A stretch of DNA of 64,000 bases, taken from Bacillota bacterium (GTDB lineage Bacteria; Bacillota; Sulfobacillia; JACIYH01). The DNA lies in the NCBI GenBank assembly GCA_040757085.1, contig JBFLXJ010000024.1, forward strand, positions 43,946-107,945, in the 5' to 3' direction. The notes below the pieces were generated by a model, which saw nothing but the letters and a program-made list of their open reading frames with translations, had not been told where the DNA came from and made no database searches. The translations under genes were made by a program, and so were the position numbers. Every line of letters begins with the position of its first letter. Within the stretch, counting starts at the first letter, position 1. Shown in pieces: positions 1-9,060 of the stretch.

Positions 1-1
1 C

Positions 2-643
2 GTCGCGGACGGTTACATACAACTCCTGCACAACCAGATCCATGATGTAAGGTGCCGGGACATTTGCCAGAAGGTGAGGAGTCAACTGGAACACATTGAC
101 CACCTCGTCCAGGGACTTCTGTTCCTGGCCCGCTCCCAACGACCCAACTGGCGACTGTGCCGGGCCGACGAGATCGTCAAGAATGCCATCAGCCTGATCC
201 AGGCCACGGCCCTTGCCCGCGGTGTGGAGATCCGCGTCACCGGGCTGGCCCGCGCCCCCGAGATCTGCGCCGACGCCGGTCAGATGACCCACGTCATCCT
301 GAACCTCGTGCTCAACGCCCTGGAAGCTATGCCTTCCGGGGGCACCGTCTGGGTGCGCCTGCGTTGCCTGCCGTCGTCCCGCGGGCTCGTCATCACCGTC
401 GCGGATAACGGGCCGGGGATCCCGCACGAGATCAGGAGCAGGCTGTTCCAACCCTTCGTGACCACCAAAGAAGGAGGGACCGGGCTGGGACTGACCATCT
501 GCCGCAATATCGTCAGCCAGCACGGCGGCAACATCCGCATCCGCAGCGGCAAGAGGGGGACCATCGTACAGGTCAGCCTGCCCCCGGCAGATACCCGCCT
601 GGTGGCCCCCGAGCGCTCGGCGGCGCCCGTCGCCAGTTGCTGA
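2..643 (+). CDS. Sensor histidine kinase, C-terminal part (5' partial)
   Basis: The frame is open from base 2 with no start codon, so the gene begins upstream of the window. The first ~45 residues look like the end of the dimerisation/phosphoacceptor helices (HDVRCRD, then HIDHLVQGLLFLAR). They are followed by a HATPase_c domain with an N box (VILNLVLNALEAMP), a G1 box (DNGPGIP) and a G2 box (GGTGLGLTI). The role is autophosphorylation at a His that lies outside or at the edge of the window, then phosphotransfer to a response regulator. NtrB/AtoS-type kinases have this C-terminal arrangement. The stimulus cannot be inferred because the sensor part is missing. The stop overlaps the TTG start of the next gene by 7 bases, so the two are probably co-translated. 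Confidence 0.9.
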   Translation, partial: VADGYIQLLHNQIHDVRCRDICQKVRSQLEHIDHLVQGLLFLARSQRPNWRLCRADEIVKNAISLIQATALARGVEIRVTGLARAPEICADAGQMTHVILNLVLNALEAMPSGGTVWVRLRCLPSSRGLVITVADNGPGIPHEIRSRLFQPFVTTKEGGTGLGLTICRNIVSQHGGNIRIRSGKRGTIVQVSLPPADTRLVAPERSAAPVASC

Positions 644-1803
644 ACGGGGGCTCGCCTCCGGGTTCGCAGGCGATGGCGGGGGGAACATTGCATCCCGCGG
701 ACAAGCAGGGCTGGCCGGGAGTATCGGTGATCATACCGGTGGCCCCCTGCTCGGCAGACCCCGCCGGGCGTGGGAAACTGCCTGCGGTCCAGAGCATGAA
801 GCGGCAGCAATACCCGGGGCCCCTGGAAGTGATCGTCGCCAGTGCCCTACTGCCGCCCGACAACCCCGCACCCGCGGCGGGCTATCCGGCCGCGGCCGAG
901 CCCGATGCCAGCGGCGGGCCGCCCGCGAGCGCTACGGACAAGGTGCGCAACCTCTGGACCGGGGTCAAGCGGGCTCGTCACCGCATCCTCGTCTTCTGCG
1001 ACGCCGACGTGGAAGTGCCATCCACCCTCCTGCGCGAACTCGTACAGGCCTTGTCCCAACCGGAGGCGGGACTCTCCTACGCGCTACCTTGCTGGACGGG
1101 GGCGCGATCGGGAGGTCCCCTCCTCCTTCAGGCCTGGGCAAACGCCCAGGTGGGTGCCTTCCTGCTCCCCATCGCCAGGTACGCCCGGCGACGACCGGTC
1201 ACCGGAGCCCTGGTGGTCATCCCCCGGCAAGTGCTGGAGGAGATAGGCGGCGTGGCGGCCCTCGCTGGCTACCTGGCAGACGATGCCCGTCTGGGGGACC
1301 TGGTACAGACCGCGGGGTACCGGGCCATCCCTTGCGGTTGGGTCCGGGTGGCGAGCGGGAACCGGGGCTGGGGAGAGGCTCTGTCCACCTTCCTGCGCTG
1401 GCTCCTCACCCTGCGCCACCACACCCCTCTCGCTTACACCCTGTCGTATCTCACCCACTGGGTGACTGCCGGCCTCATCTGGGGCCTGTGGATGCAAGCC
1501 CGGGGAGCAAACCCCCTCTGCGCCTGGGTGCCCCTGGTGGCAGCGGCTGTGGCCCGCGTGTGGTCGGCGTCTCTTCCGGCCCGGTATGCACGTGCCCCCG
1601 ATCCCTGGGTGGCCGTGCTGGCGCCCCTCGCGGATCTGGTGGCCGCGGTACTGTGGCCGGCTCCCCTCCTGGTGCGCCGGGTCACCTGGGCGGGAACCAC
1701 CTTCCGCGTCCTCGGCGGGGGACGCGTCCTCCCCGTGCGCGCACCGGGTGATACAGGGACCTCGCACGCGACGAAACGAAACAGCCCCGCGGGACGTCAA
1801 TAA
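637..1803 (+). CDS. Membrane glycosyltransferase, GT2/GT21 (ceramide glucosyltransferase-like)
   Basis: This 388-residue protein is likely an inverting glycosyltransferase acting on a lipid acceptor at the cytoplasmic membrane. Visible features are a DAD-like metal/nucleotide-sugar site (FCDADVEVP, about residue 125), a later DDARLGD that fits the catalytic Asp, and FLRWLLTLR, which matches the (Q/R)xxRW signature of processive and GT21 enzymes. Two or three hydrophobic segments follow in the last third. The N-terminal ~35 residues resemble a degenerate GT-A start (SVIIPV). The start is taken as TTG at 637, overlapping the kinase gene; ATG at 673 is the alternative. Family membership is from motifs; the acceptor is unknown. 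Confidence 0.75.
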   Translation: MLNGGSPPGSQAMAGGTLHPADKQGWPGVSVIIPVAPCSADPAGRGKLPAVQSMKRQQYPGPLEVIVASALLPPDNPAPAAGYPAAAEPDASGGPPASATDKVRNLWTGVKRARHRILVFCDADVEVPSTLLRELVQALSQPEAGLSYALPCWTGARSGGPLLLQAWANAQVGAFLLPIARYARRRPVTGALVVIPRQVLEEIGGVAALAGYLADDARLGDLVQTAGYRAIPCGWVRVASGNRGWGEALSTFLRWLLTLRHHTPLAYTLSYLTHWVTAGLIWGLWMQARGANPLCAWVPLVAAAVARVWSASLPARYARAPDPWVAVLAPLADLVAAVLWPAPLLVRRVTWAGTTFRVLGGGRVLPVRAPGDTGTSHATKRNSPAGRQ

Positions 1804-1834
1804 ATGGCGAGAATCCAGGAAGGGAGTCCCGACC

Positions 1835-4012
1835 TTGCTATCACCTCGGCGCCGCGCACTGCACGCTGGCCTGTTCCTCCTCACCGTCGTGCTCATGGCC
1901 ATCTCCGTGACCCAGGCGTGGCAATTGCTTCCTCCCGGGTCTCCTCCGGCGGCACACTCGCCTGCAAACGCCACCAGCACCTCCCAGGACGGATCGAGCA
2001 CCGGGGGATCCGGCGCTGGAGGCGGGCAGCCCGGCTCCGCAGGTGGTGAGCGCGGACAAGAGCAGGGAAACGCCGCGCCGGGCATGGAGGGGCCACCCGT
2101 ACCGGTGCGGGCGAGGGGCATCTATGTGACCTCGCACGTAGCGGGCATGCCGGGGCGGCTCGAACAACTCACGGCCCACATCAAGGGCTCGGGGCTGAAC
2201 GCCATGGTAATCGACCTTAAGGACAACTCAGGCACCGTTCCCTACCCGCTACCTGTCCCCCTCCTCAGCGAAATCAAGGCCGTCCGCCCCCGCATCGACG
2301 ATCTGCCCGCCCTGGTCCGACACCTCAAATCCCAGGGGATATACCTCATCGCTCGCATAGTGGTTTTCCAGGATCCCGTGCTGGTCAACGCCCGGCCCGA
2401 GTGGGCCATTCGGGATCAGCAAGGGAAACCCTGGCGTGATCAACACGGGTGGTACTGGCTTAACCCGTACTCACGGGACGTGTGGGAATATAACGTGGAT
2501 CTAGCCGAACAGGCGGTGAAGCTGGGCTTCGACGAAGTGCAGTTCGACTACGTGCGTTTCCCGGACAACCCCCAGCGGGTAGCCAGGACGGCAGTGCTGG
2601 ATAACCCCGAGGGTCTCACCCGCACGGAGGCCATCCTTGCCTTCCTGCGGCTGGCCCGCGAGAGGCTGGCGGGAAAGGCCTTCCTCTCCGCCGACGTATT
2701 CGGTCTTGCCACCACCGCGGCAGACGACATGGGCATCGGCCAGGACTTCTCCGCCATCTGCCAGGTGGTGGACTACATCTCCCCCATGGTCTACCCCTCT
2801 CACTACTACAACCCCGGGATATACGGCCTGCCGGTTCCCGAGGCCGATCCCTACCAGGTGGTGAAACGGGCCCTCCAGGATGCCAAGGCCAAGGCGCGGG
2901 GTACACGGGCCATGATCCGGCCCTGGCTCCAGGACTTCAGCCTCCGCATTCCCTACGGCCGGGCGGAAGTGGAAGCACAGATCCGGGCCGCCCACGAAGA
3001 GGGAATCGACCAGTGGTTGTTGTGGAATCCCGAGAATGTCTACACTGCGGGGGTGGATTACCGGGCCGCCCAGGCCCCACAGGCCCCAGCCAACGAACTG
3101 GGAAGGGTACTCATCCTGGAATACCACCACATCGGTCCCCAGGAGGGTCGCTGGACCCGGACTCCCCAGAACTTCCGGGCCGATCTGGAACGCCTATATC
3201 GCGAAGGGTACCGGTTGATCGGCCTCACCGATTACCTGCAGGGCAGGATCTCCGTTCCCGCCGGCTTTTCCCCCGTAATCCTCACCTTCGACGACTCCTC
3301 TCCCGGCCAGTTCAGGCTCCTGGACCCCGGGCAGGAGCCGCCTCCGTCACCCCGCCGCGACGGCCCCCTCCCTCGCCCGCTTAAGGTGGGCGATCGTTAC
3401 ATCGACCCCGACTGCGCGGTAGGGGTTTTGCTCGACTTTTGCGCGCAGCACCCCGACTTCGGCCGGGCGGCCACCTTCTACGTCCTCTTCCCCACTCCTT
3501 TCGGACAGGCGGACTGCTGGAGGGAGAAGCTCGTCTTCCTGCACGAGATGGGGATGGAAATCGGCAACCACACCATGAGCCACGCCAGCCTGAAGAACCT
3601 CGGCCCGGACGAGATCCAGCGGGAGTTGGCCCTTCCCCAGGCCCGGGTGCAGGAGGTTTTGCCCGGTTACCTGATGACCTCCCTCGCCCTGCCCTTCGGT
3701 GAAGCACCCGCGCAACGCAACTTGCTGCTGGCCGGAGAGTATAAGGGAGCCGCCTATCGCCACCTGGGCGTCATGGTGGTGGGTGCAGAACCGGCCCCCT
3801 CGCCAGCTGCCCGGTCCTTCCGGCCCGATGCCATCCCCCGGGTGCAAGTTTTCGCGGAGGAGCTCGACAAGTGGCTGTCGTTCCTCGCCAGCCACCCCGG
3901 GGAACGATACGTCTCCGACGGTGATCCCGGGCGCCTCAGCTTTCCACCCGCCCTGGCCGAACGACTCCACCCCGAATGGGATGGGAGGGTAACACCCTCC
4001 GGGGAGAGGTGA
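1835..4012 (+). CDS. DUF4015 glycoside hydrolase-like domain fused to a polysaccharide deacetylase (NodB) domain
   Basis: The frame is open far upstream, but TTG at 1835 is preceded by AGGAAGGGA at 1817-1825 and opens a clear N-terminal signal/anchor (residues 8-26), giving 725 residues. A Ser/Gly/Pro-rich linker follows. Residues ~90-400 match DUF4015, a TIM-barrel glycoside hydrolase-like family (RGIYVTSHVAG, MVIDLKDNSGTV, DEVQFDYVRFPD). From ~422 a NodB-type deacetylase begins (ILEYHHIG) with TFDDS near 483 and NHTMSH near 577, supplying the metal Asp and the HxxxH pair. The protein is therefore probably exported and acts on cell-wall or extracellular polysaccharide. About 40 residues inside the deacetylase domain (PPPSPRRDGPLP) look like an inserted loop. 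The fusion is seen directly; the substrate is unknown. Confidence 0.85.
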   Translation: MLSPRRRALHAGLFLLTVVLMAISVTQAWQLLPPGSPPAAHSPANATSTSQDGSSTGGSGAGGGQPGSAGGERGQEQGNAAPGMEGPPVPVRARGIYVTSHVAGMPGRLEQLTAHIKGSGLNAMVIDLKDNSGTVPYPLPVPLLSEIKAVRPRIDDLPALVRHLKSQGIYLIARIVVFQDPVLVNARPEWAIRDQQGKPWRDQHGWYWLNPYSRDVWEYNVDLAEQAVKLGFDEVQFDYVRFPDNPQRVARTAVLDNPEGLTRTEAILAFLRLARERLAGKAFLSADVFGLATTAADDMGIGQDFSAICQVVDYISPMVYPSHYYNPGIYGLPVPEADPYQVVKRALQDAKAKARGTRAMIRPWLQDFSLRIPYGRAEVEAQIRAAHEEGIDQWLLWNPENVYTAGVDYRAAQAPQAPANELGRVLILEYHHIGPQEGRWTRTPQNFRADLERLYREGYRLIGLTDYLQGRISVPAGFSPVILTFDDSSPGQFRLLDPGQEPPPSPRRDGPLPRPLKVGDRYIDPDCAVGVLLDFCAQHPDFGRAATFYVLFPTPFGQADCWREKLVFLHEMGMEIGNHTMSHASLKNLGPDEIQRELALPQARVQEVLPGYLMTSLALPFGEAPAQRNLLLAGEYKGAAYRHLGVMVVGAEPAPSPAARSFRPDAIPRVQVFAEELDKWLSFLASHPGERYVSDGDPGRLSFPPALAERLHPEWDGRVTPSGER

Positions 4013-4058
4013 CGGGCCCAGGGCTGATAAGGTAAGATGATGGCAGGAAGGGAATCAT

Positions 4059-5108
4059 ATGGTACCGGAGGGGATGACCGGTATGGGGCGCTCCTGGTTG
4101 GTCCTTGCGCTGGGTTTGCTGGGAACTGCCCTGGCCGTGGCCTACGTGCTGTGGCCGGAACCCCCCCTCCACCCGACCGGCTACACCTACCACGTCCAGG
4201 GCGGATTTGCCGGGTTCGACCTAACTCTGGAACTGGATGCCTCTGGAGAATGGACGTACCGGGACGCCAAAGATCCCTCGCGGCACACATCGGGCCGTCT
4301 TTCTCCTCAGCAGGCCGCCGCCCTGACCCGTCTGGCCCACGAGGTGGACTGGCCCCACCTTCCCGACCGGTTCACAAGTCAACCCGCACCAGCCGACGAA
4401 CTGTTCCGCACCGTGGAAGTGCGGGCCTCCGGCCGGCGGTATCGGGTCACGGTGGGTAGTGTGGCCCCCATCCCCGAGCCTTTAACGAACCTGCTCAACT
4501 TCCTCGAGGGAGTGCGCCGCGAAGCCGAGGCCAAGCTGCCCTCCCGGTTCAGCCTGGTGGCAGAAGGTCCCACCCTGTACCTGACCGGGGGGACGGGCCA
4601 GAAAATCAAGCTGCTCGAACTCGCCCAGTTGCCGGACACCTTCCGACCCCAGGGAAGTGATACCGAATTCGGGGTGGGAAAGGACAGTTTCGGACCCTGC
4701 GCCCTGTCGCCGGGTGGCACGCGGGTGGCCTGGGCCACGATGGGGCTCCATCCCCTGGTGGGGTACCTCACCGTGCGGGAACCCCGGCCCGTTCCCCTGG
4801 ACCTGTACTTTGAAGGCAGCATCCAGGCCGTGTCGTGGGCTCCGCAGGACGATTACCTGGTCGTGCAGGTGCTCTCGCCCGCCGGAGGCAGTTCCCTGTA
4901 CGCGTACGCCGTCCCCCGGCGTGCCCGTATACCATTCCCCGGCCGCAACCAGTTCCCTCCCTCCGGGTACCGGGTGTCCATCAGGGGCTGGAAAGACGGG
5001 CACACTCTGTTGTTCCGAGTCGAGAACCTTCCCGGCACGGCCCCCCCGGAAGCCGGGGAATGGACGTGGGATCTCAGGACCGGTAAGGTGGCCGAGGACC
5101 AACGCTGA
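4059..5108 (+). CDS. Membrane-anchored protein of unknown function
   Basis: The 349-residue product has one N-terminal transmembrane/signal segment (WLVLALGLLGTALAVAYVLW) and a long extracytoplasmic part with no family I recognise. The second half has blade-like strands (ALSPGGTRVAWATMG, VSWAPQDDYLVVQVLS) resembling the WD40/TolB-type segments of beta-propellers. ATG 4059 has AGGAAGGG five bases upstream; ATG 4083 has GGAGGGG nine bases upstream and would put the membrane segment nearer the N terminus, so either start is possible. It lies 46 bases after the deacetylase fusion and is probably in the same transcript. Confidence 0.7.
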   Translation: MVPEGMTGMGRSWLVLALGLLGTALAVAYVLWPEPPLHPTGYTYHVQGGFAGFDLTLELDASGEWTYRDAKDPSRHTSGRLSPQQAAALTRLAHEVDWPHLPDRFTSQPAPADELFRTVEVRASGRRYRVTVGSVAPIPEPLTNLLNFLEGVRREAEAKLPSRFSLVAEGPTLYLTGGTGQKIKLLELAQLPDTFRPQGSDTEFGVGKDSFGPCALSPGGTRVAWATMGLHPLVGYLTVREPRPVPLDLYFEGSIQAVSWAPQDDYLVVQVLSPAGGSSLYAYAVPRRARIPFPGRNQFPPSGYRVSIRGWKDGHTLLFRVENLPGTAPPEAGEWTWDLRTGKVAEDQR

Positions 5109-5117
5109 CCCCTGACG

Positions 5118-5146
5118 TTGTTTATCAAGTTTGGTTATGATACAAT
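5118..5146 (+). promoter_or_regulatory. Sigma-A-type promoter for the serine hydrolase gene
   Basis: TTGTTT at 5118-5123 and TACAAT at 5141-5146 are separated by 17 bases. The AT-rich stretch stands out from the GC-rich surroundings and lies about 60 bases before the GTG start at 5208. It was found by reading only, not by scoring. Confidence 0.6.
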
Positions 5147-5207
5147 TTTTTTCGCACAACCCGGCTCGCCGCCGGGTTACTTATGTGACAGAATCGAGGT
5201 GAACGCT

Positions 5208-6092
5208 GTGAGGAAGCGCGTGCTATTCAGCATATTGCTGATCATGATTCCCGTCGCCATGGTCACCGCCGCGGGGGCACCGCTGGCGGCACCGGGCTGG
5301 ACGGCGAATACATGGCACCCGGGGTACGAACCCCTCAAGGCGCAGATCATGGCCTGCCTGGCCGGCGATCCGGCCACCTACGGCGTGTATTTCCTTGATC
5401 TGGAGTCGGGCAAGAGCTTCGGTATCAACGCCGATCTGCCCATACCCCAGGCCAGCACGGTGAAGGTACCCATCGTGCTGTACGTGAACCATCTGGTGGC
5501 ACAGGGCCGGGCAAGCTGGAGCGATCGTGTTGCCTACCAGCCTGCTACCGACCACCGTACCGGGGCCGGGGCCCTGCAGTTCTTCGCCCGGCCGGGAGAC
5601 ACCTACTCCCTGCGGGTGCTGTCAAACCTGGCCATCACCCTTTCCGACAACGTGGCCAAGGCCATGCTGGTCAGGCACCTGGGAGCCTCGAACATCAAGC
5701 GGTTCATGGCCTCGCTGGGTGCATCCCATCCCAACATCAACGGGGAGGAACCCACCACCGCCCGGGATATGGCCATCTACCTGCAGGCCATCCTGCGGCT
5801 GGCGCGGGAAAACCCCGAACTGGGCTGGAGAATGATCGACGACCTGTCCCACACCATCTGGCACGTGGGCCTGCCCGGACAGTTGCCGCCCGGAATTCAG
5901 GTGGCGCATAAAGAGGGCGACATCACGGGAGTATCCAACGACGTGGGCATCGTATTCTCGTCTCACCCGTACATCCTCTGCATCCTCTCGGATGGTCAGC
6001 AGGATATCGAGGCCGGGTTCAGAAAGATATCCGAGATCTCCCGGCTGGTCTACGACTACCAGGAGCAGGTCTACCGCTCCCTGGGACGGTAA
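5208..6092 (+). CDS. Exported class A beta-lactamase-fold serine hydrolase
   Basis: The GTG start at 5208 has GAGGTGA five bases upstream and gives 294 residues with an N-terminal signal peptide (residues ~3-25, ending near APLAAP). The active-site series of the penicillin-recognising fold is present: S83-T-V-K86 (SxxK), S146-D147-N148 (SDN) and K235-E-G (KxG). This is the PF13354 beta-lactamase2 type. Such proteins in Bacillota can be true beta-lactamases or peptidoglycan/esterase-like hydrolases. No clear ExxLN omega-loop Glu was identified (the nearest is NGEEPTTA), so antibiotic hydrolysis should not be assumed. Confidence 0.85.
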   Translation: MRKRVLFSILLIMIPVAMVTAAGAPLAAPGWTANTWHPGYEPLKAQIMACLAGDPATYGVYFLDLESGKSFGINADLPIPQASTVKVPIVLYVNHLVAQGRASWSDRVAYQPATDHRTGAGALQFFARPGDTYSLRVLSNLAITLSDNVAKAMLVRHLGASNIKRFMASLGASHPNINGEEPTTARDMAIYLQAILRLARENPELGWRMIDDLSHTIWHVGLPGQLPPGIQVAHKEGDITGVSNDVGIVFSSHPYILCILSDGQQDIEAGFRKISEISRLVYDYQEQVYRSLGR

Positions 6093-6126
6093 CTCCCGTG
6101 CAGGATGCGGAGGTGCAAGCTCTGGC

Positions 6127-6555
6127 ATGGAAATGGCCCGGCACGAACTCAGAGACAGGATTAACGACTCCCCGTTCTACAGGCTGATGGGCATCCGCCT
6201 GGTAGAAATCGAACCGGGCCGCTCGCGGCTGGAGGCGGACGTGGGGAACCAGCACCTGAACGTATACGGCACCGCCCACGGAGGCCTGTGTGCTGCCCTG
6301 GTGGATTGCGCCGTGGGAACCGCCCTGATCGGTGACCTGGGTCAGGTGACCAGGCCCTCTCCCACCGTAGAGATGAAGATCAACTACCTGGCTCCCGTTA
6401 CCGGAGGCAGGCTGGTGGCAGAAGGTCGCCTCCTGCACCGCGGACGCACCCTGGCTGTGGGTATGGCCGAGATCAGGGACGGCGAAGGGACTCTGGTGGC
6501 CGTCGGCACGGCCACCTACCTGTCCGGGGGAAAGGAACCCAACACCTTGAGGTAG
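6127..6555 (+). CDS. PaaI-family hotdog thioesterase
   Basis: The 142-residue hotdog-fold protein starts at ATG 6127, with GGAGGTG about 11 bases upstream. The motif HLNVYGTAHGG followed by ALVDCAVGTAL is typical of PaaI/YbgC-like acyl-CoA thioesterases, where the conserved Asn/His-Gly-Gly region binds CoA thioester. The later segment TVEMKINYLAP is also characteristic. It probably hydrolyses an aryl- or acyl-CoA; the substrate is unknown. Its last 40 bases overlap the 3' end of the convergent prephenate dehydratase gene. Confidence 0.85.
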   Translation: MEMARHELRDRINDSPFYRLMGIRLVEIEPGRSRLEADVGNQHLNVYGTAHGGLCAALVDCAVGTALIGDLGQVTRPSPTVEMKINYLAPVTGGRLVAEGRLLHRGRTLAVGMAEIRDGEGTLVAVGTATYLSGGKEPNTLR

Positions 6556-7370
6556 GTGGCAAGTTGTCCCAGTTCGGCCAGCGCCTCTGCGAGGGCGGGA
6601 TCATCCACATGGCCCTCGCAGTCCACATAGAAGATGTACTCCCAGGGACGAGCCCGGGAAGGGCGGGACTCCAGCCGGGTGAGATTGATACCGCGGCGGG
6701 CGAACGCTCCCAGGCAAGAGTACAGCGCCCCCGGCCGGTGGGCCGTTCCCATGATCAGGGTGGTCTTGGCCGGCCCGGCGAAACACAGGGGTTCCCGGCT
6801 GATGACGAAGAACCGGGTCTGGTTGTCGGGGCGATCTTCGATCCCCCTGGCCAGCACGTCCAGGCCGTATATGGAGGCCGCTCTGCTGCTGGCGATGGCC
6901 CCCGCCCCGCGCAGTCCCCGCTCCCGGATGTGACGGGCGCTCCCTGCGGTGTCAGCGGCCGCTACGGCTTCCAGCCCGTGCCGGCGCAGAAAGTTACTGC
7001 ACTGGGCCAGGGCCTGGGGATGGGAGTAAACCCGCCTGATCTCTTCCAGGCGCTGACCGGGCAGGGCCAGCAGGCAGTGGCTGACGGGGAGGATCACTTC
7101 TCCCCGCACATACAGGGCGAACCCGCGCAGCAGGTCGCTGGTCTCGTTGATGGATCCGGCATAGGAGTTCTCCACCGGCACTACGCCCAGATCGGCTCTG
7201 CCCTCCTGCACGGCCCGGAAAACGTCCTCCACCGTGGCACACGCCAGCGGATGGGGATCCTCCCGCTCACCCCATCTCTCCCAATAGCGCCATATGGCTT
7301 CCTCGCTGAAAGCACCGGGTTCCCCCTGAAACGCAACTTTCACCATTTGTGGATACAAACCCCCAACCAT
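6516..7370 (-). CDS. pheA: Prephenate dehydratase
   Basis: This enzyme converts prephenate to phenylpyruvate in phenylalanine biosynthesis. The 284-residue monofunctional form has the substrate-binding core (AFQGEPGAFSE, VVPVENSYAGSI, HPQALAQC, catalytic Thr in TRFFVI near 190). A C-terminal ACT domain carries GALYSCLGAFARRGINLT and ESRP, the usual Phe-sensing signature, so feedback inhibition by phenylalanine is expected from the family. The start is taken as ATG 7370; ATG 7346 (MVKVAFQG) matches the usual family N terminus and is an alternative. It is transcribed against its neighbours. Confidence 0.95.
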   Translation of the reverse strand: MVGGLYPQMVKVAFQGEPGAFSEEAIWRYWERWGEREDPHPLACATVEDVFRAVQEGRADLGVVPVENSYAGSINETSDLLRGFALYVRGEVILPVSHCLLALPGQRLEEIRRVYSHPQALAQCSNFLRRHGLEAVAAADTAGSARHIRERGLRGAGAIASSRAASIYGLDVLARGIEDRPDNQTRFFVISREPLCFAGPAKTTLIMGTAHRPGALYSCLGAFARRGINLTRLESRPSRARPWEYIFYVDCEGHVDDPALAEALAELGQLATYLKVLGSFPPDR

Positions 7371-7492
7371 GCGTCTGTCCGGACTTTTCCCCAGAATAGC
7401 GGGGAGTGCCCGGACTCGTCAACCGGACCGCCGCCACGTGCGGCCGTCGCCAGCCCCTGCTCCATATACTGACCGGGGAAGGAGGCGGGTAC

Positions 7493-9001
7493 ATGGACAC
7501 CTTAACCCTGACCGCAACACCACTGGTGGACGCCCTGACAGAATACGCGCGCCAAGGTGTGATCAGGTTCCACATGCCCGGACACCGGGGAGGCCAAGGC
7601 TGCCCGGATGTCCTGCGGGATTGGCTGGGCGAGGCTATGCGGCTGGACGCCACCGGCGTATTGGGCCTGGACGACCTCCACCAGCCCGGCGGCGTACTGC
7701 AGATCACCCAGGAACTGGCTGCCCGGTGCTTTGGAGCCGACCATACCTTCTTCCTGGTAAACGGCACCTCGGCGGGCGTCCACGCCATGATCCTTGCCAC
7801 CTGTGGCCCAGGAGACAAGATCATCGTCGCTCGCAACCTCCACAAGTCTGCCCTGGCCGGGCTGGTGCTGTCGGGTGCCCACCCCATCTATGTCCAGCCC
7901 GAACTCGACTCTGAACTGGGCATCAGCATGGGCGTGGAAGCCCACGCGGTCGCCGCCGCCCTCGAGACCCATCCCGAGGCCCGGGCCGTGCTGGTGGTCA
8001 GCCCCACCTATTACGGCGTCACCAGCGATCTGGAGGCCCTGGCCGCCCTCGCGCACAGCTATGACGTCCCCCTGCTGGTGGACGAGGCCCATGGCCCTCA
8101 CTTCCGCTTTCACCCCGCTCTCCCCACCCCCGCCCTGGAGGCGGGGGCAGACGCCGCCGCCCAGGGCATCCACAAGATCCTCTCCGGCCTGACCCAGGCC
8201 TCTATGCTCCACCTGCGCGGCAACCGGGTGGACGTCACCCGCATGCAGTATGTGCTCCGGATCCTGCAGAGCACCAGCGCCTCGTATCTGCTCATGGCCT
8301 CCCTGGACGCCGCGCGCGCGCAAATGGCCAGAGAGGGCTACCGCCTGTGGGAGAAGGCTCTCCACCTGGCCGCACTGCTGCGCGAGGGAGTGGCCGCCAT
8401 CCCCGGCCTGGCCACCTTCGGCCGGGAGCGCGTGGGCAGGCCCGGCGTCCACGACCTGGACCTGACCAAGGTCACCGTGCATGTCGCCGGCCTGGGTATC
8501 AACGGTCCCGAAGCCGAGCACATCCTGCGCTACCGTTACGGCATCCAGGCGGAGATGTCTGACCTGTACAACCTGCTCTTCATCGTGGGATACGGCAACA
8601 CCCGTGAGGAGGTACTCTACCTCCTGGGTGCCCTGGCAGCCTTGGCCCGGGAAGCAGGCGCCTGCCACAATCCGTCGTCGGGCTCATACTCCGCCCCGGA
8701 TTCCCCCACCTCCTGCGGCACACCTGATACCGTCCGGGTACCTCCTCTGCCGCCCGTACCCCCGCTCCAACTGCTCCCCCGAGAGGCCTTCTTCCGGCCC
8801 TCCCGCCCGGTGTCGCTCGAGCATGCCCGCGGTATGATCTCTGCCGAAACGGTCACCTGCTATCCGCCGGGAATACCGGTGCTGTGTCCGGGCGAACTGG
8901 TCACCCCCGAGGTTCTCGACTACCTCCTGGCGATCCGCTCCGCAGGGTTGCGCATCTCCGGTCCCGCCGATCCCGATCTCCGCTACCTGCGGGTCCTCTA
9001 A
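7493..9001 (+). CDS. PLP-dependent Orn/Lys/Arg decarboxylase family protein
   Basis: ATG 7493 has GGAAGGAGG seven bases upstream and gives 502 residues. The N-terminal signature RFHMPGHRGG, the cofactor Asp in DEAHG (near 197) and the PLP-binding Lys in GIHKILSG (near 228) place it in fold-type I Orn/Lys/Arg decarboxylases of the short Gram-positive (YaaO/SpeA-like) kind. The small C-terminal domain is joined by a Ser/Pro-rich linker near 400-440. The likely reaction is decarboxylation of a basic amino acid to a polyamine precursor; which one cannot be told from motifs. Confidence 0.88.
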   Translation: MDTLTLTATPLVDALTEYARQGVIRFHMPGHRGGQGCPDVLRDWLGEAMRLDATGVLGLDDLHQPGGVLQITQELAARCFGADHTFFLVNGTSAGVHAMILATCGPGDKIIVARNLHKSALAGLVLSGAHPIYVQPELDSELGISMGVEAHAVAAALETHPEARAVLVVSPTYYGVTSDLEALAALAHSYDVPLLVDEAHGPHFRFHPALPTPALEAGADAAAQGIHKILSGLTQASMLHLRGNRVDVTRMQYVLRILQSTSASYLLMASLDAARAQMAREGYRLWEKALHLAALLREGVAAIPGLATFGRERVGRPGVHDLDLTKVTVHVAGLGINGPEAEHILRYRYGIQAEMSDLYNLLFIVGYGNTREEVLYLLGALAALAREAGACHNPSSGSYSAPDSPTSCGTPDTVRVPPLPPVPPLQLLPREAFFRPSRPVSLEHARGMISAETVTCYPPGIPVLCPGELVTPEVLDYLLAIRSAGLRISGPADPDLRYLRVL

Positions 9002-9060
9002 CCGTGTCGCCAAAGCCTCCTGAAACCCACGGTCGCATATAGATTAGCCGGGGTGAGGAA

